A stretch of DNA of 27,303 nt from CAZTAR01 sp043813895 (GTDB taxonomy: Bacteria > Planctomycetota > Phycisphaerae > UBA1845 > UTPLA1): assembly GCA_043813895.1 (NCBI GenBank), contig JBDRKQ010000242.1, positions 1-27,303 of the forward strand. The letters run 5' to 3'. Position 1 is the stretch's first letter; each line of letters begins with the position of its first letter. The notes beneath the pieces were generated by a model, which did no database searches, had not been told where the DNA came from, and saw only the letters and a list, made by a program, of their open reading frames with translations. Both the position numbers and the translations under genes were made by a program. Shown here one piece after another: positions 17,597-23,941 of this stretch.

Positions 17597-18706
17597 TCAG
17601 GCCTCGCCGTTGTCGGAGCTGCCGACTTCGGCGGTGGGACGATTCAGCGGCAGCCTCACCGTTACCCTCGTCCCCAGCCCCACCTTCGATGCCAACTCGA
17701 TGGTCCCGCCCATCTCCGACACAAGCCCGTGGACTGCCGCCAGACCCAGACCGATGTTGTCGGTGGACCCCCCCCCTGCTAACTCTCCCTTCGTCGTGAA
17801 GAACGGCTCGAAGACGCGATCGAGCAGGTCCTCCGGAATGCCGCAACCGGTATCCTCGACCGTGATGACCGCTACATCGCCATCCTGCTTCATCTTGACG
17901 GTCAGACGCCCACCGGCCGCCATTGCATCACAGGCATTGTGTCCGAGGCTCTCGAACACAGGCATCAGACGCTGTGCCTCGAAAGGCCTCGATGCGACTT
18001 CCTCAATCTCGGTCACGAGGGTGAGATTCGCTTCCGCGACGCGCGGACGAATCCGCTCTACGAAACTCTCCAACAAGGGGTTGAGGTTGGCGTGTTCTGT
18101 TTGCTGGTGCCCTGATTCGGCAAAGACGGCCAACTGGCTTGTGATTCGCGTGGCTCGACCGATCGCCTGGGCGAGGCGCCTAAGCGTGCGGCGCAACTCC
18201 CGGGGACTGTCGCTCGAGAGAACGTAATCGATGCTAGTCAACATCCCGCCGAGGATGTTGTTGAAGTGATGGGTAACGGCGCCGGCCATGGTTCCGAGCG
18301 AGGCCATCCGTCGGCTGCGAGCCAACTCCTGGGATAACCGCTTCCGCTGAGAGATGTCTCGCATACTGGCGGACACGCCGATGCACGACCCGTCCTGATC
18401 AAGAATCGGAGATGCAATCAGGATGAAGGTCAGACGAGATCCGTCGTCGCCATCAAACTTGACCTGGGCTTCGAGCGACGACTTCGTCGCCATCGTCGCT
18501 CCCAGCGTCTCCTCCACCTCTGCCCGCTGGCGATCATCAAGGACCTCGAGGAAGCTCCGCCCGATCATGTCGTCGGCGGATCGGCCGAACTGCTCGGCCG
18601 CCTGCGCGTTCCAGAACCGAACCTTGAGTTCGCAATCCGTGGCGACGAGCACGAAGCCCACGTTCTCACAGAGTGCCCTGAAGTAGCTGTCTGTCACTGT
18701 CTCCAT
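17597..18706 (-). CDS. PAS-domain sensor histidine kinase, soluble
   Basis: This is a 369-residue cytoplasmic kinase with no membrane segment. A PAS domain (about residues 5-120, ending SMRDISQRKRL) precedes a dimerisation/phosphoacceptor region with THHFNNILGG at 145-154. The ATPase domain has the N-box SLGHNACDAM (253-262), the G1 box DTGCGI (285-290), the F box FEPFFTTK and the G2 box GLGLAAVHG. The layout resembles FixL/NtrB-type kinases. The acidic residue that normally follows the phospho-His (HE or HD) is His here (H146-H147). A run of nine G encodes GGG in the ATP lid (17768-17776). No response regulator is adjacent, so the partner is unknown. The start ATG lacks a strong ribosome site. 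Confidence 0.9.
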   Translation of the reverse strand: METVTDSYFRALCENVGFVLVATDCELKVRFWNAQAAEQFGRSADDMIGRSFLEVLDDRQRAEVEETLGATMATKSSLEAQVKFDGDDGSRLTFILIASPILDQDGSCIGVSASMRDISQRKRLSQELARSRRMASLGTMAGAVTHHFNNILGGMLTSIDYVLSSDSPRELRRTLRRLAQAIGRATRITSQLAVFAESGHQQTEHANLNPLLESFVERIRPRVAEANLTLVTEIEEVASRPFEAQRLMPVFESLGHNACDAMAAGGRLTVKMKQDGDVAVITVEDTGCGIPEDLLDRVFEPFFTTKGELAGGGSTDNIGLGLAAVHGLVSEMGGTIELASKVGLGTRVTVRLPLNRPTAEVGSSDNGEA

Positions 18707-18771
18707 GCCAACGCCCCGGCGTACCCGAATCGACGTGTATTCGTGGAACCGGCCAACGCCCTCCGCCCCAC

Positions 18772-19725
18772 CTATGAGGAAGACCGAATAATCGGGCTGA
18801 TCACATAGATACTTTCTCGGCGGGATTCCGTGACCGGCTGCACACCGGAAGGCGGCCCGAGGAAGAAGGGGCGGCCCAACAGCGGCAAATCGTACACCGT
18901 CGCGGTGGGTCCGAGAAGAAGGAACCCACCTTCAGGAACCTCCGCCGAAAACGCCAGATCGTGGAAGGGATACCGACGTTCCTGCGGCACCTCCATGGGG
19001 CCGTCCGGCGTCATGACCCATTTCGGCCGCCCGGGCGGCTCCTCCATCACCGGCAGGACCGTCAGCAAGACCTCCCGAAAGCCGGGAGGTCGCAACTCGA
19101 AACCGAGTTCGAGCTTTGCCTGGGCGTCCACGAGATCAAGACCGTGCAACGAGCCGGACTTCCCATAGTGGAAGATGGTCCTGCGCGCTTGCCTGCCCCC
19201 CAACTCCAGCGCCACCTTTCGCGAGGTGTCGGGAACGGCCATGTCGACGACGCTACGGATGTCCTCAAGTTCGTCCAGCCACTCTCGAAGTCGCACCCGG
19301 TCGGACTCTCGCCCGACGACCGCCTTGAACCCGTTGTCCGCAAGCCGCAGGGACATCCGGGCGTCAGGCAGCGCGCCGGTCACGATACGCCACAGTGCTG
19401 CATCTCCGCTGAACTGGCCCGCATTCGCGGAAAACCGATGAACGCGGAACTCCAGGGCGAAGCGCCGCATCGGGCGATCGAAAACGGACGTGCGATCCTC
19501 TCCGGAGGCAGTGGCAGCCGTGTCGTCATCCGGCAGCCCCCCTGCTTCGCCAATACTCCCCCCCCCGCCTTCGCAACCGCCCGCCAGCCCGAGCATGGCG
19601 ACCAGAAACCCCACCGAGACCCACGACTCCACGGCCCTCCTGAGCGGGCGTACCGAGACCTCGGGCTCGCCAGGGTGCAAGCCCTTTCGCTTGCGGCGTC
19701 GGGAAAGATGAGTGTCGAAGCGCAT
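18772..19725 (-). CDS. Predicted lipoprotein of unknown function, secretin-like C-terminal segment
   Basis: I do not recognise a named family. The N-terminus has a basic stretch, a hydrophobic core (VSVGFLVAMLGLAGGC) and a lipobox-like LAGGC with Cys at residue 51, suggesting export and lipidation. The mature part begins with a Gly run encoded by nine G (19558-19566) and an acidic low-complexity linker. The last 60 residues, including GGFLLLGPTATVYDLPLLGRPF and ESIYVISPIIR, resemble the end of a secretin beta domain. This is a weak hint only. The ATG at 19725 is preferred because the longer frame begins at a TTG that coincides with a promoter -35 box. It lies 65 bp upstream of the kinase gene on the same strand, so co-expression is likely. 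Confidence 0.65.
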   Translation of the reverse strand: MRFDTHLSRRRKRKGLHPGEPEVSVRPLRRAVESWVSVGFLVAMLGLAGGCEGGGGSIGEAGGLPDDDTAATASGEDRTSVFDRPMRRFALEFRVHRFSANAGQFSGDAALWRIVTGALPDARMSLRLADNGFKAVVGRESDRVRLREWLDELEDIRSVVDMAVPDTSRKVALELGGRQARRTIFHYGKSGSLHGLDLVDAQAKLELGFELRPPGFREVLLTVLPVMEEPPGRPKWVMTPDGPMEVPQERRYPFHDLAFSAEVPEGGFLLLGPTATVYDLPLLGRPFFLGPPSGVQPVTESRRESIYVISPIIRSSS

Positions 19726-19765
19726 CACATTCGTGCCGTCCACACTGCCGTGAAATACCCAATAG

Positions 19766-19794
19766 ACTGTATCTGGAGGCGAATCGCCGGTCAA
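19766..19794 (-). promoter_or_regulatory. Putative sigma-70-type promoter for the lipoprotein gene
   Basis: On the minus strand TTGACC (19794-19789) is followed after 17 nt by TACAGT (19771-19766), giving a predicted start near 19759 and a leader of about 35 nt before the ATG at 19725. The spacing is ideal. The -35 box matches 5 of 6 and the -10 box 4 of 6 consensus bases. Confidence 0.45.
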
Positions 19795-19878
19795 TCAGAC
19801 GGAAATCGCCGGCGTTGGAACATGGCAGTTCAGGCGGTTTGCGAAGCGGTGCGTGACGTCGCCCGCGTCGCGTGCTTG

Positions 19879-19962
19879 ATCCGAGCCCCGAGCGCAAGCG
19901 GGCGGGTCCGAAGACCTGCGGTCTGTCCACGGAGACCCCGGGCTAGCGCTTGGGGCTCGGAT
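19879..19962 (+). repeat. 84-bp dispersed repeat with inverted termini, copy B
   Basis: This copy begins ATCCGAGCCCCGAGCG and ends CGCTTGGGGCTCGGAT; the ends are reverse complements at 15 of 16 positions. It aligns without gaps to the minus-strand element at 5597-5680 (66 of 84 identical by hand count). It overlaps the 3' end of the aminotransferase gene by 20 bp and supplies its final codons (PSPKR) and stop. Confidence 0.75.
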
Positions 19963-21073
19963 GGGCCATGCGGCAGAGAACCTCGCACCCACGGCGTATC
20001 AGGTCGTCCGTCGTGGCGTAGCTGATGCGGAAGTGCGTATCGCGAGATGAGAATATGTTGCCGGGGATGACTAGCACGTTGTGCTGTGAAACCGCCTCCG
20101 CGAATGCGTCGGCGTTTTCGAAGGACGCAGGCGCCTTCGGAAAGACGTAGAATCCTCCGCCGGGGCGCTCGAACTCGAAGTGCCCGCTGAGTAGTCCACA
20201 CACGAGATCACGCTTTCTTGCGTAGTCCTTACGGTGATGTGACACGTCCGTATCCAGGGCCGTGATCGTCGCAGCCTGGGCCATGGAGGGCGCGCAGACA
20301 AACGTGTACTGCTGGAACTTCGTCATCTCCCCGATGATCGCCTCGGGACCCACCGCGTATCCCATTCGCCACCCCGTCATGCCGTAGGTCTTCCCGAAGC
20401 CACGCAGCAGGAGCGTGTTCTCAGGGGCGATAGACAGAGGGCAGGGGCTCGGACCGTCGTAGCAAAGCTTCTCGTAGATCTCGTCGGAAATCAGCAGAAG
20501 GTCGTGCTTCTTCGCGATCCGCGCCGCAGCCTCGACTTCTTCCGTGGTCATGACGCGGCCGGTCGGGTTGCCCGGCGAGTTAATCAACAGGACCTTTGTC
20601 CGCGGCGTGACAGCCGCCTCCACGGCCGCCGCGTCAAACTTGAAGTCCGGGTATGAAGAAATGGGGACCGGCTTGCCCCCGACCATGTAGACCAACTGGA
20701 GATAGGAAACGAAATACGGATCCAGGAAGATCACTTCGTCGCCGCGGTTCACAGTTGCCAGCAGGGACAGCGTCAGGCCGCCGGAAACCCCCGACGTAAT
20801 CATGACGGAAGGGTCGCAGCCGTACGCCGCCTTGATGTCCCGCCCGATCCGCTCTCGCAACTCCGGAAGACCCGCGCTCGGCGTGTACCGATTCTTCCCC
20901 GCACGGATAGCGGCAATCGCCGCCTCCTTGATGGGCTCCGGCGCATCGTAGTCCGGCAGACCGATCGATAGATCACAAGGATCCTTCAACCGGCCCGCCA
21001 ACTCGAAGAACTTTCGAATCCCGGAGAACTCTACCTTCCGCGTGCGATCAGAGAGCAGTAATTGCGGATCCAA
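19943..21073 (-). CDS. Class I/II pyridoxal-phosphate aminotransferase (aspartate/tyrosine type)
   Basis: This 376-residue fold-type I aminotransferase is likely to transfer amino groups between an amino acid and 2-oxoglutarate in the cytoplasm. It has the SPGNPTG motif, the SDEIYEKL strand whose Asp contacts the PLP ring nitrogen, and the PLP-binding Lys in GFGKTYGMTGWRMGY. The substrate-carboxylate Arg occurs in THFRISYA. The start is a TTG preceded by AAAGGAG at 11 nt, the only reasonable start in the frame. The last residues (PSPKR) and stop are encoded by a dispersed repeat (copy B). It follows the small basic protein gene by 57 bp. The precise substrate cannot be read from sequence. Confidence 0.92.
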   Translation of the reverse strand: MDPQLLLSDRTRKVEFSGIRKFFELAGRLKDPCDLSIGLPDYDAPEPIKEAAIAAIRAGKNRYTPSAGLPELRERIGRDIKAAYGCDPSVMITSGVSGGLTLSLLATVNRGDEVIFLDPYFVSYLQLVYMVGGKPVPISSYPDFKFDAAAVEAAVTPRTKVLLINSPGNPTGRVMTTEEVEAAARIAKKHDLLLISDEIYEKLCYDGPSPCPLSIAPENTLLLRGFGKTYGMTGWRMGYAVGPEAIIGEMTKFQQYTFVCAPSMAQAATITALDTDVSHHRKDYARKRDLVCGLLSGHFEFERPGGGFYVFPKAPASFENADAFAEAVSQHNVLVIPGNIFSSRDTHFRISYATTDDLIRRGCEVLCRMAHPSPKR

Positions 21074-21102
21074 GACGCGACCGACTCCTTTCTGCCGGGA
21101 AC

Positions 21103-21119
21103 ATCACCCACTCGGTGAT
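21103..21119 (-). other. Hairpin between the small basic protein and aminotransferase genes
   Basis: ATCACC (21103-21108) and GGTGAT (21114-21119) pair perfectly around CACTC. The hairpin lies 11 nt upstream of the AAAGGAG ribosome site of the aminotransferase gene and has no U-tract, so it may affect mRNA processing or translation rather than termination. Confidence 0.35.
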
Positions 21120-21130
21120 CGTTCACGCTG

Positions 21131-21361
21131 CTACTTCTTCTCTGCGGCCTCCTCGCCTTCACCTTCCTTAGCCTCCTTCTTCTTGGTCTTGCCGCCAACC
21201 GGCACCTTGCGGTGCGCTACCTTCGGGAGCCCCACCGGCCGGTCTTCACTAGGCGTAAACTTCTCGTTCTCAATCAGGTTCTCGATCCGCTCTGTCCGCG
21301 TCAGAACATTCCGGTGACGCGAAAGCGAACTCTTGGATCTCAAAGAGCGATCCATAGACAT
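21131..21361 (-). CDS. Small basic protein of the Planctomycetes/Verrucomicrobia/Chlamydiae type
   Basis: This is a 76-residue, strongly charged protein. Its core, SLRSKSSLSRHRNVLTRTER followed by IENLIENEKFTPSEDRPVGLPKV, matches my recollection of the small basic protein family restricted to the PVC superphylum (TIGR04137). The last 25 residues are a Lys/Glu-rich tail (TKKKEAKEGEGEEAAEKK). A nucleic-acid or ribosome-binding role has been suggested for the family but is not shown here. The ATG has GAGGAG 10 nt upstream. The gene sits 27 bp after the TM hypothetical and 57 bp before the aminotransferase. It is one of the best lineage markers in the window. Confidence 0.85.
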   Translation of the reverse strand: MSMDRSLRSKSSLSRHRNVLTRTERIENLIENEKFTPSEDRPVGLPKVAHRKVPVGGKTKKKEAKEGEGEEAAEKK

Positions 21362-21388
21362 TGTAATGATTCTCCTCGCTGGTCTCTG

Positions 21389-22507
21389 CTAATGCACGGG
21401 CCTACCCGCCCGTGTTCTGGAATAGCTCACGTACATGCAGCCCCTAAACTCATAGAGGCCGCCCGATTGTCGGTACTGGCGCCCCAACTCTTCCACCTGT
21501 TTGAGGAACGCCGCACGCTCGGATTCGGACTCCCGTCCCGGCGGAAACCCCCGCTGGCTATACAGCCCAAAGCCGTTGCTGTGACGTCTGGCGACCGTTT
21601 CCACACCGTGCTCCGCAAGGAAGCGCCGCACAGCCGCCAAGTCCTCCGCGACGAGCTCTCCGCTACGGGCTCGCGAGATGAGGAACGACTCGATCTGCAA
21701 GTAGTTCAACTGAGCCGCAGCGGACGTATCCTGCTCCGTATCCGTCGCCACACGAGACGGGAGATTCGCGCCGACGACCGGCGTCTCTTTGGCCGGCGGC
21801 TTCTGGAGCAACCGCGACAAGTCGGGATCGGCGGCAGATGCCCGCCTGTCTGCCACATGGTTCGGCGAGTCGTCTGCCTCCCGCGGCAGCAGCGGCGAAC
21901 GGGACCCATCCCGGGGATGCCTGATGGCAGCCGCGGGGTGCAGCTCCGAGCCATCGCCCTGTCGGGCGGATCGCCGCCCCAGCGAGTACACCCCAAGCAT
22001 GATGACGCACACGACCGCCGTTGTGGCGATGCACGCAATGGTGTTCAGCGAGAAGACAAGCCGCCCTCCCATGACGCGCACTTGCCGGCCGCCCGTAGTA
22101 CTCGTGCCGGAGGATAGCGGAGGTGTGGGCTTGTTCCGCTTCGCCTCGCGTCTTGCTTCCCTGGCCTTCCGCCGGGTTTCTTTCGCCGCCTTGGCAGCTT
22201 CTTTCCGCCCGGTCTGCTTCTTCAAGGCATTCAACTCGGCCGCCGCCTCCTCCTCAGTAAGCGGCTCGGCCACCGTCGGCACGACAGAGCGATCAACTCG
22301 CCGCGGCCATTGCAGAAGACCCTTGCTGCGCGGAGGATGCTGAACCTGAGGCGCCTTACTCATCGCCTCGAACAGGCTGAGACCTTGTTTCTTTGTCACA
22401 AATGACACATCCCTGAGATAATCGGCGACCGCTGGAACGCCCGGAAGGTGGCGCGCACCCTCTTCCCGGCGAACCTTATAGGATACTGTCTTCTCGCCCG
22501 GTTTCAA
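21389..22507 (-). CDS. Hypothetical single-pass membrane protein with basic N-terminal coil
   Basis: The function is not recognised. The N-terminal 145 residues contain a Lys/Arg/Ala/Glu-rich helical stretch (about 85-125) that looks cytoplasmic. One membrane helix spans about 151-176 (IACIATTAVVCVIMLGVY). A low-complexity linker follows, and then a folded C-terminal part of about 100 residues with FLKQVEELGRQYRQ near the end, which is vaguely SPOR-like. The first start is a TTG at 22507 with TTAGGA directly before it. An ATG at 22363 is a shorter option but has its GAGG too close. The gene begins 25 bp after selD ends and is followed by the small basic protein gene, so all three probably share a transcript. 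Confidence 0.7.
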   Translation of the reverse strand: MKPGEKTVSYKVRREEGARHLPGVPAVADYLRDVSFVTKKQGLSLFEAMSKAPQVQHPPRSKGLLQWPRRVDRSVVPTVAEPLTEEEAAAELNALKKQTGRKEAAKAAKETRRKAREARREAKRNKPTPPLSSGTSTTGGRQVRVMGGRLVFSLNTIACIATTAVVCVIMLGVYSLGRRSARQGDGSELHPAAAIRHPRDGSRSPLLPREADDSPNHVADRRASAADPDLSRLLQKPPAKETPVVGANLPSRVATDTEQDTSAAAQLNYLQIESFLISRARSGELVAEDLAAVRRFLAEHGVETVARRHSNGFGLYSQRGFPPGRESESERAAFLKQVEELGRQYRQSGGLYEFRGCMYVSYSRTRAGRPVH

Positions 22508-22532
22508 TCCTAATTCGGGCGGCTCGGCCCAA

Positions 22533-23588
22533 CTAGGTCAGTACGACCTTGCCTTGGAGCCCCGGGGCTCTCTCTGCAACGACACCGACCTCGGCCGCAC
22601 AAACCGTCCCTGCCCCACGCAAACGGCTCACCGTTTCTTCCACCGCGTCCGGCCGCACCGCAAACAACAGGCCCCCGGACGTCTGCGCGTCCGCCAGCAC
22701 CTTCACAAGCACATCGTCCACGCCTCGGCTGACAAAGCCTCCTCCCAAGCTTTCGAGCGTCGTCTTCCAGGTGCGCGTCACGACGCCGTCGCGAGCGAGA
22801 GCCAGCGTGGGACCGATAAGCGGCACGGATTCCGCACGCAACTCGATCGTTACCCCGGATGCCTCGGCCATCTCGAACGCATGGCCGATCAACCCGAAAC
22901 CTGTGACGTCCGTCGCCGCCCGCACGCCCACAGCCTTCGCGACTTCCGACGCGCTTGCATTCAACGCGGACATGACGGCGATCGTCTCGGCGAACTCCTC
23001 CTGTGAGATCTTGCCGGACTTCGCGGCGCCGCACATCGTGCCCGAACCGATCGGCTTCGTAAGAATGAGCCTGTCACCGACCTCGGCACCGCGATTCGTC
23101 ACGAACGCATCGGGGTGTATGGTCCCCGTGACCGCCAGGCCGTACTTGATCTCCGAGTCCCGAACCGAATGCCCGCCGACGATCACGGCCCCCGCTTCGG
23201 CGACCTTGTCCGCGCCGCCGGCGAGAATCTCGCTTAGGACCTCGATCGGCAACGTCGTATCGGGAAAACCCACGACGTTCAGGCATGTGATCGGTTTGGC
23301 CCCCATCGCGTAGCAGTCCGACAGGCTGTTGGCCGCCGCGATCTGCCCGAACTGAAAAGCGTCATCCACCAGCGGCGGAAAGAAATCGATCGTCTGCACG
23401 AGGGCCAGGTCTTCGCGCACCCTGAACACGCCCGCGTCCGAGTATTGCTCGGGGCCGATCAGCAGGTCCGGGTGGCTCGTTGCGGGTAGGTTGCGCAGCA
23501 CCTGCGCAATGGCTCCCATCGGGAGCTTACCCGCTCACCCGCCGCACGAAGCGTAGCTGGTCAGTTTCACCTGCCTGCCCGGCGCCAT
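22533..23588 (-). CDS. selD: Selenophosphate synthase SelD, itself a selenoprotein (in-frame TGA = Sec18)
   Basis: SelD makes selenophosphate from selenide and ATP for selenocysteine or selenouridine synthesis. Standard ORF finding gives 328 residues from an internal Met and loses the catalytic N-terminus. Reading through the TGA at 23537-23535 gives 351 residues starting MAPGRQVKLTSYASCGGU followed by AGKLPMGAIAQVL. This places Sec at residue 18 and the essential Lys at 21, equivalent to Cys17 and Lys20 of E. coli SelD. The ATG at 23588 has GGAG 6 nt upstream. Downstream motifs are conserved: TIDFFPPLVDDAFQFGQIAA, GGHSV, TDVTGFGLIGH and DAQTSGGLL. A SECIS-like hairpin follows the TGA. selA, selB and selC are not in the window. 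Confidence 0.95.
23512..23526 (-). promoter_or_regulatory. Bacterial SECIS-like hairpin in selD mRNA
   Basis: In the minus-strand transcript, 8 nt after the UGA, GCTCCC (23526-23521) pairs perfectly with GGGAGC (23517-23512) around the triloop GAT. The loop opens with G, about 15 nt after the UGA, which fits the SelB-recognised bacterial SECIS layout. A further lower stem (GTAA with TTGC across a CA bulge) can extend it. Confidence 0.75.
23535..23537 (-). other. Selenocysteine codon (TGA) in selD
   Basis: The plus-strand bases TCA are TGA on the coding strand. The codon is flanked by CGG before and AGKL after, matching the SelD active-site signature G-(C/U)-A-x-K. Confidence 0.92.
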
Positions 23589-23661
23589 CGCAGTCTCCAG
23601 ATACCGGCGGAGTCGCCACCAACGGCAAGGCAGCCCACGCTGCCCTGCTTCTCACAGCGAG

Positions 23662-23689
23662 ATTCTAGTCGGCCTCGCCCACGGAACAA
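23662..23689 (-). promoter_or_regulatory. selD: Putative promoter of the selD gene group
   Basis: On the minus strand TTGTTC (23689-23684) is followed after 16 nt by TAGAAT (23667-23662). The -10 box matches 5 of 6 consensus bases and the -35 box keeps TTG. The predicted start near 23655 leaves a leader of about 67 nt before the selD ATG. Confidence 0.5.
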
Positions 23690-23711
23690 GCAGCGGGCAC
23701 TTCGCGCGTGT

Positions 23712-23840
23712 GGGTGGCATGGGTAACGAGCGGATCTCTCAACAGAGTGGTCCGCTCGTCACCCGTGGGAGTACCTTTGATGTCTTCTTTGCACGGGTAA
23801 GCTCCGCCGCTCAATGCGGCTTCGCTAACCCATGCCACCC
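23712..23840. repeat. Cloverleaf-like palindromic repeat element
   Basis: The ends GGGTGGCATGGGT (23712-23724) and ACCCATGCCACCC (23828-23840) are perfect 13-bp inverted repeats. Inside are three nested hairpins: ACGAGCGGA (23725-23733) with TCCGCTCGT (23751-23759), ACCCGTG (23761-23767) with CACGGGT (23792-23798), and GCCGC (23806-23810) with GCGGC (23816-23820). No gene is contained. It lies between divergent selD and the CDP-alcohol phosphatidyltransferase gene. The end sequence resembles abundant intergenic repeats I recall from planctomycete genomes, which I cannot verify here. Confidence 0.75.
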
Positions 23841-23925
23841 AGCCCCGTACGCTGATGCGTTTCGTGTTCGATCGCTCTGCCGAGAGAGGATTCTCGGCCC
23901 AGCGAACGACGACCTCGCGCTGTGT

Positions 23926-23934
23926 TGCTATACT
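23926..23934 (+). promoter_or_regulatory. Extended -10 promoter giving a leaderless transcript
   Basis: TGCTATACT (23926-23934) is an extended -10 box. It ends exactly 7 nt before the ATG at 23942, so transcription should begin at or next to the A of the start codon. No Shine-Dalgarno sequence is present in the cccgcccc-like spacer. No -35 box is obvious, which is compatible with an extended -10. Confidence 0.5.
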
Positions 23935-23941
23935 CCGCCCC

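Noticed and set aside
16794..17846. Minus-strand ORF of 350 codons spanning the pyrophosphohydrolase gene
   Set aside because: It overlaps two better-supported genes (17055-17432 plus and 17597-18706 minus), has low-complexity composition and no domain; its C-terminus comes from intergenic sequence.
22533..23519. SelD as an ordinary 328-residue protein starting at 23519
   Set aside because: This start removes the essential active-site loop and lies in the hairpin after the TGA; the upstream extension gives a textbook SelD N-terminus.
23855..23941. 29-codon N-terminal extension of the CDP-alcohol phosphatidyltransferase
   Set aside because: The extension begins next to the cloverleaf repeat and reads through the putative -10 box; the ATG at 23942 fits the promoter.
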